A DNA stretch of 64,000 bases from Amycolatopsis sp. A133 (GTDB taxonomy: Bacteria > Actinomycetota > Actinomycetes > Mycobacteriales > Pseudonocardiaceae). Of the stretch, positions 1 to 7,884 are shown piece by piece. How positions within the stretch are numbered: position 1 is the first letter of the stretch; each line of letters opens with the position of its first letter. A model generated the notes under the pieces. The model was not told the DNA's origin. It searched no databases and saw only the letters and a program-made list of their open reading frames with translations. Where the stretch lies: assembly GCF_031082405.1 (NCBI RefSeq), contig NZ_JAVHJU010000024.1, forward strand, positions 1 to 64,000. The letters are read 5' to 3'. The translations under genes and the position numbers were made by a program.

Positions 1-74
1 ATCAGCCCTGCAAAGAAGCTCACAATGTTACTGTCCTAAATAGAGCATGTTGCGACGACCGCATGAATCCGCCT

Positions 75-120
75 GGCCTTCGGTGCGTTCAACGCACCGA
101 AGGCCACATTGGGACGCTTG
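75..120. repeat. Palindromic element, truncated copy of the 3088-3144 element
   Basis: A 15-bp inverted repeat (75-89 with 91-105, one central base) is followed by a flank, 106-120, that matches the right arm of the larger palindrome at 3130-3145 at all but one base (ACATTGGG-A/G-CGCTTG). The stem sequence differs between the two copies but stays self-complementary, as expected for a structured dispersed element. The left flank is missing here. The copy lies at the ragged end of the GntR remnant, so it may mark a deletion boundary. Confidence 0.55.
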
Positions 121-333
121 AGTTGAGCGAAGGCAGACGCGGGTGAGCAGGCGGTCGTGGGCCGTCAACGCCTTGTAGTCGCGGTAGGCGTCTTCCGCCG
201 GCGCCGCCGGGCACGTCGCCGGCTCCGCCTCCAGCAGCGCCACGTTTTCGTCCGACATCGCGGCCGCCGCCAGCGCCGCGGACGGCGGCTCCAGCAGCAG
301 CCGCAGCGCGTAAACGGTCCCCTCTCGGTTCGT
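121..333 (-). pseudogene. Remnant of a GntR-family (FCD/FadR type) regulator
   Basis: Read on the minus strand in the same frame as the esterase stop, this stretch encodes a segment resembling the start of an FCD ligand-binding domain: a VYALRLLLEPPSAALAAAA stretch, then an acidic helix, then DAYRDYKALTAHDRLL. The N-terminal winged helix and the C-terminal half of the domain are absent. A 76-residue reading frame begins at an ATG ending at 258, but it ends inside the palindromic element and has no convincing ribosome site. I read it as a decayed sugar-locus regulator left beside the esterase and the broken fucosidase. The match is by eye and short; an unrelated small protein is the alternative. 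Confidence 0.45.
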
Positions 334-342
334 GCCCCCAGG

Positions 343-1293
343 CTATTGCTCGAACAGCGCTCCGAAGGCGTCGAGCACCGCACGCAGGTCGTCGGCGCCC
401 CCGGCTTCGTGGCCGCTGTAGTCCCAGACCGCGATCTCCTTCGGCCCGCGATAGGCGTGGTAGGCGCCAAAGACGGTCGACGGGGGCACGATGCCGTCCG
501 TCAGCCCCACGGAGAACCAGGCCGGCGCCTCCGCGCGGCTCGCGAACCCGACACCGTCGAAATAGGACAGGACGGCGAAGACGCGCTCCGCCCGGGTCCG
601 GTGTTCGGCCAGGTAACCGGTTAGTTCCGTGTACGGCCGCTCTCCCGCGACGAGGCTGGCGCGCCGGAAGTCGCAGAGGAACGGCGCTTGGGCGTGCAGG
701 GCCGAGACGTCCGGGACCAGCGCCGCCGCGGCGAGCGCGATGCCGCCACCCTGGCTGTACCCCACGACGGCCACGCGGGCGGGGTCGACGGGCCCGATCG
801 CCCGCGCCGCGTCGACCGCGCGGGCCGCGTCGGTGAAGATCCGCCGGTAGACGTAGGTCTCGCGGCTGTCGATCCCGCGCGTGAGGTGCCCGGGGTACGC
901 CGGGCCGCTCCCGGCCGGGTCGGGCGTCACGCCGCCCTGGCCCCGCACGTCGACCTGCAGGTGCGCGTAGCCCGCGGCCGCCCAGTGCAGCTGCTCGAGC
1001 TCGCTGCCGCGGCTGCCGCCGTAGCCGTGGAACTGGACGATCGCCGGCAGCGGCCCCCCGGCGTGCCGGGGCAGCTTCAGCCAGGCGCGGATCGGGTGGC
1101 CGCCGAACCCGGCGAACGTGACGTCGAAGACGTCGATCGCCCGCAAGGGCGACTCGACCGGGGTGAGCCGCACGCCGATGTCGTGCGTCCGCGCTTCGGC
1201 CAGCGTCGAAGCCCAGAAGGCGTCGAAGTCGGCCGGAGCCGCGTAACCACTGCGGTACTCCCACAGCGCCTCGCGGTCGAGGTCGGTCAGCAT
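343..1293 (-). CDS. Acetylxylan esterase / cephalosporin-C deacetylase family hydrolase
   Basis: A 316-residue alpha/beta hydrolase of the AXE1 (carbohydrate esterase 7) family, which removes acetyl groups from xylo-oligosaccharides and similar acetylated substrates. Family marks are the N-terminal WEYRSGYAAPADFDAFW segment, the RGQGG motif, the nucleophile elbow GYSQGGG, the acid in GLTDGIVPPST and the histidine in SGHEAGG. Length is normal for the family. The start at 1293 is chosen because AAAGGA sits eight bases upstream; the frame is open further upstream only because a decayed fucosidase fragment runs into it. There is no signal peptide, so it probably acts in the cytoplasm on imported acetylated sugars. 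It is the only apparently intact gene in a degraded carbohydrate locus, so expression is uncertain. Confidence 0.88.
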   Translation of the reverse strand: MLTDLDREALWEYRSGYAAPADFDAFWASTLAEARTHDIGVRLTPVESPLRAIDVFDVTFAGFGGHPIRAWLKLPRHAGGPLPAIVQFHGYGGSRGSELEQLHWAAAGYAHLQVDVRGQGGVTPDPAGSGPAYPGHLTRGIDSRETYVYRRIFTDAARAVDAARAIGPVDPARVAVVGYSQGGGIALAAAALVPDVSALHAQAPFLCDFRRASLVAGERPYTELTGYLAEHRTRAERVFAVLSYFDGVGFASRAEAPAWFSVGLTDGIVPPSTVFGAYHAYRGPKEIAVWDYSGHEAGGADDLRAVLDAFGALFEQ

Positions 1294-1299
1294 CACAGT

Positions 1300-1900
1300 C
1301 CTTTCAGGACGGTCGAATCGCCCACCGCCGGTCCGCGTCAGCCGGACGACGTCCGGTTCGCCGTCGCGCCGGCCGAGGTCGACGGTAACGCCCCCGTGGC
1401 AGCGCAGGCCCCGGACCTCCCCGTCCGGCCAGGCCGCGGGCAGCGCCGGGAGCAGCACGATCGTGCCGGAATGACTCTGCACCAGCAATTCGGCGATCGC
1501 GGCCGGGAAACCGGTTGCCGTCGAGCTGGACCGGCGGGTGCGTGCTGAACAGGTTGGGCAGCAGCCCGCCCCACTCCGAGCCGTCGACCGGGGCGTCGCC
1601 CAGCCCCACGGGTCGGTGTTGTGGTGGGTGACCCACCCGCGGGCGCCGTACAGCTCGCGCGCCACATCGGCGCCGGTGACCGCGAGCTTGGCGAGCAGGT
1701 CGAACAGCGGAAGGTGGCACTCGCCGAGCCCGGTCGTCTCGGCGGCCCAGTAGTTCATCTGGGTGTTGATGTTGACCGTGTAGTTCGACGACCAGGCCGG
1801 GCGCAGGTCGTCGTTCCAGATGCCCTGCAGGTTCGCCGGCGGCGTGCCGGGCCGGGGACGCGCTCGCGAGGAGGTAGCGGCCGTACTGGAAGAGCACAGC
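1300..1900 (-). pseudogene. Broken GH95 alpha-L-fucosidase (C-terminal fragments)
   Basis: Fragments in different minus-strand frames reassemble into the C-terminal part of a glycoside hydrolase family 95 protein. In order they are LFQYGRYLLASAS, then PANLQGIWNDDLRPAW through MNYWAAETTGLGECH to ARELYGARGWVTHHNTD, then PVDGSEWG, then NLFSTHPPVQLDGN, then PAAIAELLVQSHSG through LLPALPAAWPDG. At least three frame changes are needed (near 1855, 1600 and 1525). A large part of the catalytic domain normally lying between PVDGSEWG and NLFSTHPP is missing. The N-terminal portion is cut off by the oppositely oriented ATPase gene. The last frame runs into the downstream esterase without a stop. It is clearly non-functional; a natural deletion series is more likely than sequencing error because a whole internal block is gone. 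Confidence 0.85.
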
Positions 1901-1903
1901 GGC

Positions 1904-1909
1904 TAGGTT
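1904..1909 (+). promoter_or_regulatory. -10 box of a likely leaderless promoter for the AAA ATPase
   Basis: TAGGTT lies seven bases before the ATG at 1917 and no Shine-Dalgarno sequence is present. This is the geometry of actinobacterial leaderless transcripts, in which transcription starts on the first base of the start codon. Confidence 0.45.
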
Positions 1910-1916
1910 CGGGGGC

Positions 1917-3083
1917 ATGCTCACCACGCTGGCCGTCGGGAACTACCGCTCGCTGCGCGACCTGGTCCTGCCGCTGTCCGGGCTGACCGTCGTCACCGGA
2001 CCGAACGGAAGCGGCAAGTCGAGCCTGTACCGGGCGCTGCGGCTGCTGGCGGACGCGTCGCGCAACGGCGCCGTGGCGGCGCTGGCGCGGGAAGGCGGGC
2101 TGCCGTCGACGCTGTGGGCCGGGCCGGAAACGGTCGGGCGCGCGGTCCGCGAAGGACGTTCGCCGGTGCAGGGCACGGTCCGCACCAAGGCCGTCGGGCT
2201 GCGGCTCGGCTTCGCGGGCGACGAGTTCGGCTACGCGCTCGACCTGGGACTGCCGGTGCCGGGCCGGAAGACGATGTTCAACCTCGACCCGGAGTTCAAG
2301 CGGGAAGCGGTCTGGTCGGGACCGGTCCTGCGGCCGTCCGCGTTGCTCGCGGACCGGGCGGGGCCGTCGGTGCGCACGCGCGTTTCCTCGGGGGCCTGGG
2401 GTGAAGACCGGTTCAAGATCCGGCTGACCGACAGCATGCTGAGCGAGTTCGCGGACCCGCGGGCGTGCCCGGAACTGCTGGTGCTGCGGGAACGCATCCG
2501 GTCGTGGCGCTTTTACGACCACTTCCGCACGGACGCCGCGGCCCCGGCCCGCCAGTCCCGCATCGGCACGCGCACGCCGGTGTTGTCCCACGACGGCGCC
2601 GACCTGGCGGCGGCCCTGCAGACGATCATCGAGGTGGGCCACGCTTCGGAGCTCGCGGCCGTGGTCGACGCGGCGTTCCCGGGCTCGACGCTGGAGGTGG
2701 CCACCCAGGACAGCCTGCTGTCGGTCCGCTTCCACCAGCACGGTCTCCTGCGCCCGCTTTCGGCCGCCGAGCTGTCGGACGGAACGCTGCGGTTCCTGCT
2801 GTGGGTGGCGGCCCTGCTGACCCCGCGCCCGCCGGAGCTGCTGGTGCTGAACGAACCGGAGACGAGCCTCCACCCGGACCTCCTCCCGGCCCTGGCGGCC
2901 CTCATCGCGACGGCGGCGAAGGAGACCCAGCTGGTGGTGGTGTCCCACGCCCAGCCCCTGATCCGCGCACTCGCGGAGATCGCCGAGGTGGGCACTTTGG
3001 AACTGGAGAAGGAGTACGGCGAGACCAAACTGGCCGGCCAGGGCCGCCTGGACCGCCCCTCCTGGCACTGGCCCTCCCGCTGA
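1917..3083 (+). CDS. AAA family ATPase (RecF/OLD-like, stand-alone)
   Basis: A 388-residue P-loop ATPase of the AAA_21/RecF-like group. The protein opens with LTTLAVGNYRSLRDLVLPL, then Walker A GPNGSGKSS around residue 27. Near residue 300 follow a TLRFLLW stretch and a Walker B-like LLVLNEPETSLHP, then VVVSHAQPLIRAL as the switch histidine. Asn replaces the first Asp of the usual DEPE, a change I recall from some members of this group. There is no TOPRIM nuclease domain and no partner gene, so it is not a complete OLD or Gabija-type system. It stands alone, probably leaderless, head-on to the decayed fucosidase. Function unknown; DNA repair, phage defence or a general housekeeping role are all possible. 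Confidence 0.8.
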   Translation: MLTTLAVGNYRSLRDLVLPLSGLTVVTGPNGSGKSSLYRALRLLADASRNGAVAALAREGGLPSTLWAGPETVGRAVREGRSPVQGTVRTKAVGLRLGFAGDEFGYALDLGLPVPGRKTMFNLDPEFKREAVWSGPVLRPSALLADRAGPSVRTRVSSGAWGEDRFKIRLTDSMLSEFADPRACPELLVLRERIRSWRFYDHFRTDAAAPARQSRIGTRTPVLSHDGADLAAALQTIIEVGHASELAAVVDAAFPGSTLEVATQDSLLSVRFHQHGLLRPLSAAELSDGTLRFLLWVAALLTPRPPELLVLNEPETSLHPDLLPALAALIATAAKETQLVVVSHAQPLIRALAEIAEVGTLELEKEYGETKLAGQGRLDRPSWHWPSR

Positions 3084-3087
3084 CCAG

Positions 3088-3144
3088 AGCGCCCCAATGT
3101 GGCGTTGGTTGCGTCCAACGCACCCAACGCCACATTGGGGCGCT
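3088..3144. terminator. Long perfect palindrome between convergent genes, probable bidirectional terminator
   Basis: A 21-bp perfect stem (3088-3108 with 3124-3144) encloses a 15-base loop that contains its own small inverted repeat. It starts five bases after the ATPase stop and ends seven bases before the stop of the LacI-family gene on the other strand. A related but truncated copy lies at 75-120, so this is also a dispersed palindromic repeat. Confidence 0.65.
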
Positions 3145-3150
3145 TGGGCG

Positions 3151-4155
3151 TCAGCGGCTGCGGGTGCTTTCGCGGATCTCCAAGGCGAACGGGGTCTGGA
3201 TGTCCTGCGGTGGTGACGTGTTGTCCCCCGTGATGCGCCGGTGCACGAGGTCCACCGCCGCCTCGGCGAGCGCCGTCTTGTCCGGGGCGATCGTCGTCAA
3301 CGACGGCAGGGAGAATGCGCTCTCTTCGTTGTTGTCGAACCCCACGATGGCCACGTCCCCGGGCACCCGCAGCCCCAGCTCGGCCACCGCGCGCAACGCG
3401 CCGATGGCCAGCAGGTCGTTGAAGCAGAACACCGCGTCCGGCGGCGAAGGCAACGCCAGCAGCGACTTCATCGCCGCCGCCCCCACCGAGCGGTGCCACT
3501 TGTCCGCCGGTGCCACCAAAGCGTCCGAATAGGACAAGCCGGCGTCGGCCAGCGCCGAACGGTAGCCGGCCAGCCGCTGGGACGACGTCCCGCGGGCCGG
3601 GTTGCGCCCGATCGCCGCGATGCGCTTCCGGCCGAGCGACGCCAGGTGCGACACCGCCGTGCGCGCCGCCAGGACGTTGTCGATGGCCACGTGGTCGATC
3701 GGCACGTCCACCGCGTGCTCGCCCAGCATGACCAGCGGGATCCCGCCCGGATCGGCCGGGAAGTCCGCCGCCTCCATGGCTTCCGGGTGCACCAGGGCCC
3801 CGTCGACCAGGTGCGGCCCCAAGGACGACAGCGTCTCCCGCTCCCGCGACCGCGTCCCCTGCGTCTGTTCGATCAGGACGCTCCACCCGCGCTTCTGGGC
3901 CGCCGTGATGACCAGGCCGGCCAGCTCGCCGAAGTACGGGATCGACAGCTCCGGCACCATCAACGCCAGGAACCCGGTGCGGCCGCGACGGAGGTTGCGG
4001 GCCCCGACGTTCGGCCGGTAGCCGGTCACCGCCAGTGCTTCCTCGACGCGCCGCCGGTTCTCCGGCTTGACGAAGGCGTAGCCGTTCACGACGTTCGACA
4101 CCGTCTTCACCGACACTCCGGCGAGCGTGGCGACGTCCTTGAGCGTCACGGTCAC
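3151..4155 (-). CDS. LacI-family transcriptional regulator
   Basis: A 334-residue regulator with the LacI helix-turn-helix at the N-terminus (TLKDVATLAGVSVKTVSNVVNG), a hinge helix with RPN, and a periplasmic-binding-protein-like sugar sensor domain ending in the ITGDNTSPPQDIQTPF tail. The start is the GTG ending at 4155, placed so that the DNA-binding domain is intact and preceded by AAGGGA at six bases; a longer open frame upstream lacks a ribosome site. It is divergent from the sugar ABC transporter genes, with a 25-bp palindrome between them, so it very likely represses that operon and perhaps itself. The inducer is a sugar that cannot be named from sequence. Confidence 0.93.
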   Translation of the reverse strand: MTVTLKDVATLAGVSVKTVSNVVNGYAFVKPENRRRVEEALAVTGYRPNVGARNLRRGRTGFLALMVPELSIPYFGELAGLVITAAQKRGWSVLIEQTQGTRSRERETLSSLGPHLVDGALVHPEAMEAADFPADPGGIPLVMLGEHAVDVPIDHVAIDNVLAARTAVSHLASLGRKRIAAIGRNPARGTSSQRLAGYRSALADAGLSYSDALVAPADKWHRSVGAAAMKSLLALPSPPDAVFCFNDLLAIGALRAVAELGLRVPGDVAIVGFDNNEESAFSLPSLTTIAPDKTALAEAAVDLVHRRITGDNTSPPQDIQTPFALEIRESTRSR

Positions 4156-4205
4156 GGGCGGTCCCTTCAGTGAGTGAGCACGAAGTGTAGCGAGCCACTG
4201 CCGGT

Positions 4206-4230
4206 TTACAACGTTGTTCCAACGATGTAA
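4206..4230. promoter_or_regulatory. LacI-type operator in the divergent promoter region
   Basis: TTACAACGTTG, three bases, then CAACGATGTAA: two 11-base arms matching at 10 of 11 positions. The CAACG/CGTTG core and the size are typical of LacI/GalR-family operators. It lies 51 bp from the regulator start and 79 bp from the binding-protein start, so one bound dimer could control both directions. Confidence 0.65.
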
Positions 4231-4308
4231 AAAGTACCTCAAGCTCCCCGCGGTGACCCCGATCACCCCGGCGAGCGGGTCACCGACGATGCTGCCCGAG
4301 GAGTCACC

Positions 4309-5388
4309 GTGCTGTTGTCCTCCCGCCCCCGACTGGTCCTGGTGACCGCGGCCGCCGCCGCGCTCACCCTCACCTCCTGCACCAGCCGGGAGGAAACCCC
4401 CGCGGCCCCGTCGAGCGGCGGCGGACCGGCCGCGAGCGCCCAGTCCGCCGCACCGTCCGCCGACGGCTGCACCCTGCAGAAAACCGGTTACCCCAAGGTC
4501 GACCTCAAGACCGCGGTCGTCGGTTTCTCACAGTCCGAAAAGGAGGCCAACCCGTTCCGGATCGCCGAGACGCAGTCCATCCGGGACGAAGCCGCCAAGC
4601 TCGGCATCGCGAGTGACAAGCTGCTCGTCACCAACGCCCAGAGCGACCTGAACCGGCAGATCAGCGACATCAAGTCGATGCTCGACCGCGGCGCCCAGCT
4701 GCTGATCGTCGCGCCGCTGAACTCCGACGGCCTCCAGCCCGCCCTCGACGCGGCGAAGGCCAAGAAGGTCCCGGTCGTCACCGTCGACCGCAAGGTGACG
4801 TCCCAGCCGTGCACCGACTACCTGACCTTCATCGGCTCCGACTTCGTCGAGCAGGGCAAGCGCGCCGCCCAGGAGACCGCGCGGGTCACCGGCGGCACCG
4901 GCAAGGTCGCCATCCTGCTCGGCTCGTCCGGCAACAACGTCACGACCGACCGCACCAAGGGCTTCAAGGACGAGCTCGCGAAGACGCCCGGCCTGTCCGT
5001 GGTCGCCGAGCAGACCGGCGAGTTCGACCGGTCCAAGGGCCAGTCCGTGATGGAGCAGCTCATCCAGAGCCACCCCGACATCACCGCGGTCTACGCCGAG
5101 AACGACGAAATGGGCGTCGGCGCGGTCAACGCGCTCAAGACGGCGGGCAAGACGCCCGGCAAGGACGTCAAGATCATCTCCATCGACGGCACCCGCAACG
5201 CCGTGCAGCTCATCGTCGACGGCAGCTACAACGCCGTCATCGAATCCAACCCGCGCTTCGGCCCGCTGGCCTTCCAGACGCTGCAGAAGTTCGAGAACGG
5301 CGAGCCGATCCCGGCGAGCATCGTCATCACCGACGACCAGTACGACGAGACCAACGCGGCCCAGAAGGTCGGGAACTCCTACAAATGA
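4309..5388 (+). CDS. Sugar ABC transporter substrate-binding lipoprotein (YtfQ-like)
   Basis: A 359-residue type I sugar-binding protein. The N-terminus has a lipoprotein signal with lipobox LTSC near residue 24, then a Ser/Ala/Pro-rich tether. The mature domain carries SEKEANPFRIAETQSI, the segment seen in the galactofuranose binder YtfQ, followed by a ribose-binder-like fold (VAPLNSDGLQPAL, VVTVDRKV, IISIDGTRNAVQ). The GTG start is preceded by GAGGAG at five bases. It is the first gene of a four-gene import operon and its stop overlaps the next possible start. The substrate is a monosaccharide, pyranose or furanose; galactofuranose or arabinose are guesses from the family only. Confidence 0.92.
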   Translation: MLLSSRPRLVLVTAAAAALTLTSCTSREETPAAPSSGGGPAASAQSAAPSADGCTLQKTGYPKVDLKTAVVGFSQSEKEANPFRIAETQSIRDEAAKLGIASDKLLVTNAQSDLNRQISDIKSMLDRGAQLLIVAPLNSDGLQPALDAAKAKKVPVVTVDRKVTSQPCTDYLTFIGSDFVEQGKRAAQETARVTGGTGKVAILLGSSGNNVTTDRTKGFKDELAKTPGLSVVAEQTGEFDRSKGQSVMEQLIQSHPDITAVYAENDEMGVGAVNALKTAGKTPGKDVKIISIDGTRNAVQLIVDGSYNAVIESNPRFGPLAFQTLQKFENGEPIPASIVITDDQYDETNAAQKVGNSYK

Positions 5389-5414
5389 CGTCAGCCACCG
5401 AAGAGGACGTCGCC

Positions 5415-6953
5415 ATGACGACCGCACCGGTGCTCGAGGTGACCGGGGTGACCAAGCGGTTCCCCGGCACCCTCGCGCTCGACGACGTCAGCTTCGCACT
5501 GGCGCCGGGTGAGGTGCACGCGCTGGTCGGCGAGAACGGCGCCGGCAAGTCCACCCTGATCAAGGTGCTCACCGGCGTCTACCAGCCCGACGAGGGCGAG
5601 GTGCGCCACCTCGGCGAGCCGGTGGTGTTCAAGCGGCCGATCGACGCGCAGCGCGCCGGGATCTCCACGATCTACCAGGAGGTCAACCTCGTCCCGCTGA
5701 TGAGCATCGCCGGCAACGTCTTCCTCGGGCGCGAGCCGCGCACGAGGGCCGGTCTCGTCGACTGGGCCAAGATGCACGCCGACGCCCGCGAGCTGCTCAA
5801 GGGCTACGGCATCAACGACGACGTCAAGCGCCCGCTGCACACCCTCGGTGTCGGCGCGCAGCAGATGGTCGCCCTCGCCCGCGCGGTCTCGACCGACGCC
5901 AAGGTCGTCATCATGGACGAGCCGACGTCGTCGCTCGAGCCGCGCGAGGTCGAGACGCTCTTCGAAGTGTTGAACAGACTGCACGCCGAGGGCATCGCGA
6001 TCGTCTACGTCAGCCACCGGATGGACGAGCTGTACCGGGTGTGTGACAGCGTCACCGTCCTGCGCGACGGCCGGGTCGTCCACAGCGGACCGTTGAAGGG
6101 CCTGCCACGCATCGAGCTCGTGTCGAAGATGCTCGGCCGGGAGATCAAGCAGATCCGCGAGGAAGGCGTCACGGCGTTCGGCGAGGAGCACGACGTCGAG
6201 CGCGAGCCGCTGCTCAAGGCCGAAAACCTGAGCGGGATGCGGAGGCTGCACGACGTCTCGGTGAGCATCCGGCCCGGCGAGGTCGTCGGGCTGGCCGGCC
6301 TGCTCGGCTCCGGCCGCAGCGAGACGGCGCGGGCCATCGTCGGCGCGTTCCCCCTCGACGGCGGGAGTGTGCTGCTCGCCGGGAAACCGCTGAAGAAGGG
6401 CAAGATCGCCCGGGCCATGCGCGCCGGGATCGCGCTGCTGGCCGAAGACCGCAAGACCGACGGCATCATCCCCAACCTGTCGGTGCGCGAGAACATCGTG
6501 CTCGCCGCGCTGCCGGGACTTTCGCCGTTCGGGCTGGTCAGCAAGGCCAAACAGGACAAGATCGTCAAGATCTTCATGGAGCGGCTGCGGATCAAGGCCG
6601 CCAGCCCCGAGCAGAAGGTGTCGGAGCTGTCCGGCGGCAACCAGCAAAAGGTGCTGCTCGCCCGCTGGCTGGCGACCGGCCCGAAGATCCTGCTGCTCGA
6701 CGAACCCACCCGCGGCATCGACGTCGGCGCCAAGGCCGAGGTCCAGGCCCTGATCGACGAACTCGCGCAGGAGGGGCTCGGCGTGCTGCTCATCTCGTCC
6801 GAACTGGAAGAGCTGATCGACGGCTCCGACCGCGTGGTCGTGCTGCGCGACGGCTCGGTCGTCGGCGAGCTCACCGGCGAAGGCATCACCGAGGAGAACG
6901 TCCTGACGGCCATCGCAGCGGAGGGTGACAACGATGTCCACCGCCACCCTTGA
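5415..6953 (+). CDS. Sugar ABC transporter ATP-binding protein, two ATPase domains (YtfR-like)
   Basis: A 512-residue fused double ATPase, the normal length for the carbohydrate CUT2 group. Domain one has Walker A GENGAGKST and Walker B VVIMDEPTS. Domain two has the degenerate P-loop GLLGSGRSE typical of the group, the signature SGGNQQK and Walker B ILLLDEPTRGID. I chose the ATG at 5415, preceded by GAGGA. An in-frame ATG at 5385 overlaps the upstream stop and would add ten residues, so translational coupling from there is possible. It energises the two permeases encoded downstream. Confidence 0.93.
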   Translation: MTTAPVLEVTGVTKRFPGTLALDDVSFALAPGEVHALVGENGAGKSTLIKVLTGVYQPDEGEVRHLGEPVVFKRPIDAQRAGISTIYQEVNLVPLMSIAGNVFLGREPRTRAGLVDWAKMHADARELLKGYGINDDVKRPLHTLGVGAQQMVALARAVSTDAKVVIMDEPTSSLEPREVETLFEVLNRLHAEGIAIVYVSHRMDELYRVCDSVTVLRDGRVVHSGPLKGLPRIELVSKMLGREIKQIREEGVTAFGEEHDVEREPLLKAENLSGMRRLHDVSVSIRPGEVVGLAGLLGSGRSETARAIVGAFPLDGGSVLLAGKPLKKGKIARAMRAGIALLAEDRKTDGIIPNLSVRENIVLAALPGLSPFGLVSKAKQDKIVKIFMERLRIKAASPEQKVSELSGGNQQKVLLARWLATGPKILLLDEPTRGIDVGAKAEVQALIDELAQEGLGVLLISSELEELIDGSDRVVVLRDGSVVGELTGEGITEENVLTAIAAEGDNDVHRHP

Positions 6954-7884
6954 GCGGGCGAAGGTCACCGCGTGGCTGCAGAACTACGGCGTCTACCTGG
7001 CCGTCGTGGTGCTGCTGCTGTTCAACATCGGGTTCACCGAGAACTTCCTGTCCGCGGCCAACTTCCGCACCCAGCTGGTGCAGGCGGCGCCGGTCTGCAT
7101 CGTCGCGCTCGGCATGGCGCTGGTGATCGGCACCGAGGGCATCGACCTCTCCGTCGGCTCGGTGATGTCGATCGCCGCCGCGCTCATCCCGCTCTACCTC
7201 GGCGCAGGCCCGATGATGGCGATCATCGTCGCCGTCATCGCCGGGATCGTGTCCGGCCTGTTCAGCGGCTACCTGGTGGCCTACCTGGGCATCCAGCCCA
7301 TCATCGCGACACTGGCGCTGCTCGTCGGCGGCCGCGGGCTCGCGCTGGTCATCGCGCACGGCCAGCTCGTCCAGCTGCACAACCAGGACTTCCTGGAGCT
7401 GGGCACCGGCGACTTCCTCGGCGTGCCGATCATGGTCGTCGTCGCGGGTGTGCTCGCGGTGCTGGCCGGCTTGGTCGTGCAGCGCACGACGTTCGGGCGC
7501 CACCTGGTCGCGGTCGGCGGCAACCGGGCCGCGAGCACCCTGGCCGGGCTGCCGGTGAAGCGCGTGCTCGTCAGCGTTTACGTGATCTCCGGGGCACTGG
7601 CCGCGATCGCCGGTGTGCTGGCGACCTCGCGGCTGGCGGCCAGCGACCCGAGCGACGTCGGCCTGCTCATGGAGCTGTCCGCGATCACCGCGGTCGTCGT
7701 CGGCGGCACGCCGCTGACCGGCGGCCGGGTCCGGGTGCTCGGCACCGTGTTCGGCGCGCTGCTCATGCAGCTCGTCCAAGCCACCTTGATCAAGCACAAC
7801 CTGCCGGACTCCACCGCCCAGATGGTCCAGGCGGCGATCATCGTCGTCGCCGTCTACGTCGCCCGTGAGCGGAGCAGCAAATGA
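6934..7884 (+). CDS. Sugar ABC transporter permease 1 (YtfT-like)
   Basis: A 316-residue CUT2 permease with about eight to ten membrane helices. Family marks are the segment ALGMALVIGTEGIDLSVGSVMS and the cytoplasmic coupling loop RTTFGRHLVAVGGNRAASTLAGLPVKR. The start at 6934 follows GGAGGG by eight bases; a GTG nine bases upstream is possible but sits on the ribosome site. It overlaps the end of the ATPase gene by 20 bases and its own stop overlaps the next start, so the whole set is one transcript. Confidence 0.92.
   Translation: MSTATLERAKVTAWLQNYGVYLAVVVLLLFNIGFTENFLSAANFRTQLVQAAPVCIVALGMALVIGTEGIDLSVGSVMSIAAALIPLYLGAGPMMAIIVAVIAGIVSGLFSGYLVAYLGIQPIIATLALLVGGRGLALVIAHGQLVQLHNQDFLELGTGDFLGVPIMVVVAGVLAVLAGLVVQRTTFGRHLVAVGGNRAASTLAGLPVKRVLVSVYVISGALAAIAGVLATSRLAASDPSDVGLLMELSAITAVVVGGTPLTGGRVRVLGTVFGALLMQLVQATLIKHNLPDSTAQMVQAAIIVVAVYVARERSSK

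Noticed and set aside
28..258. A free-standing 76-residue gene
   Set aside because: The conserved FCD-like sequence begins upstream of its ATG and stops abruptly at the palindromic repeat, so a pseudogene remnant explains it better.
343..1758. A single 471-codon fusion protein on the minus strand
   Set aside because: The first part is a decayed GH95 fragment with frame changes; the esterase has its own AAAGGA and ATG at 1293.
2513..4222. A 569-codon minus-strand frame across the ATPase and LacI genes
   Set aside because: It spans a terminator palindrome and two well-supported genes in other frames and has no motifs.
5391..6968. Long minus-strand open frame opposite the sugar ATPase
   Set aside because: The plus strand encodes complete Walker and signature motifs; the minus frame has no recognisable feature.
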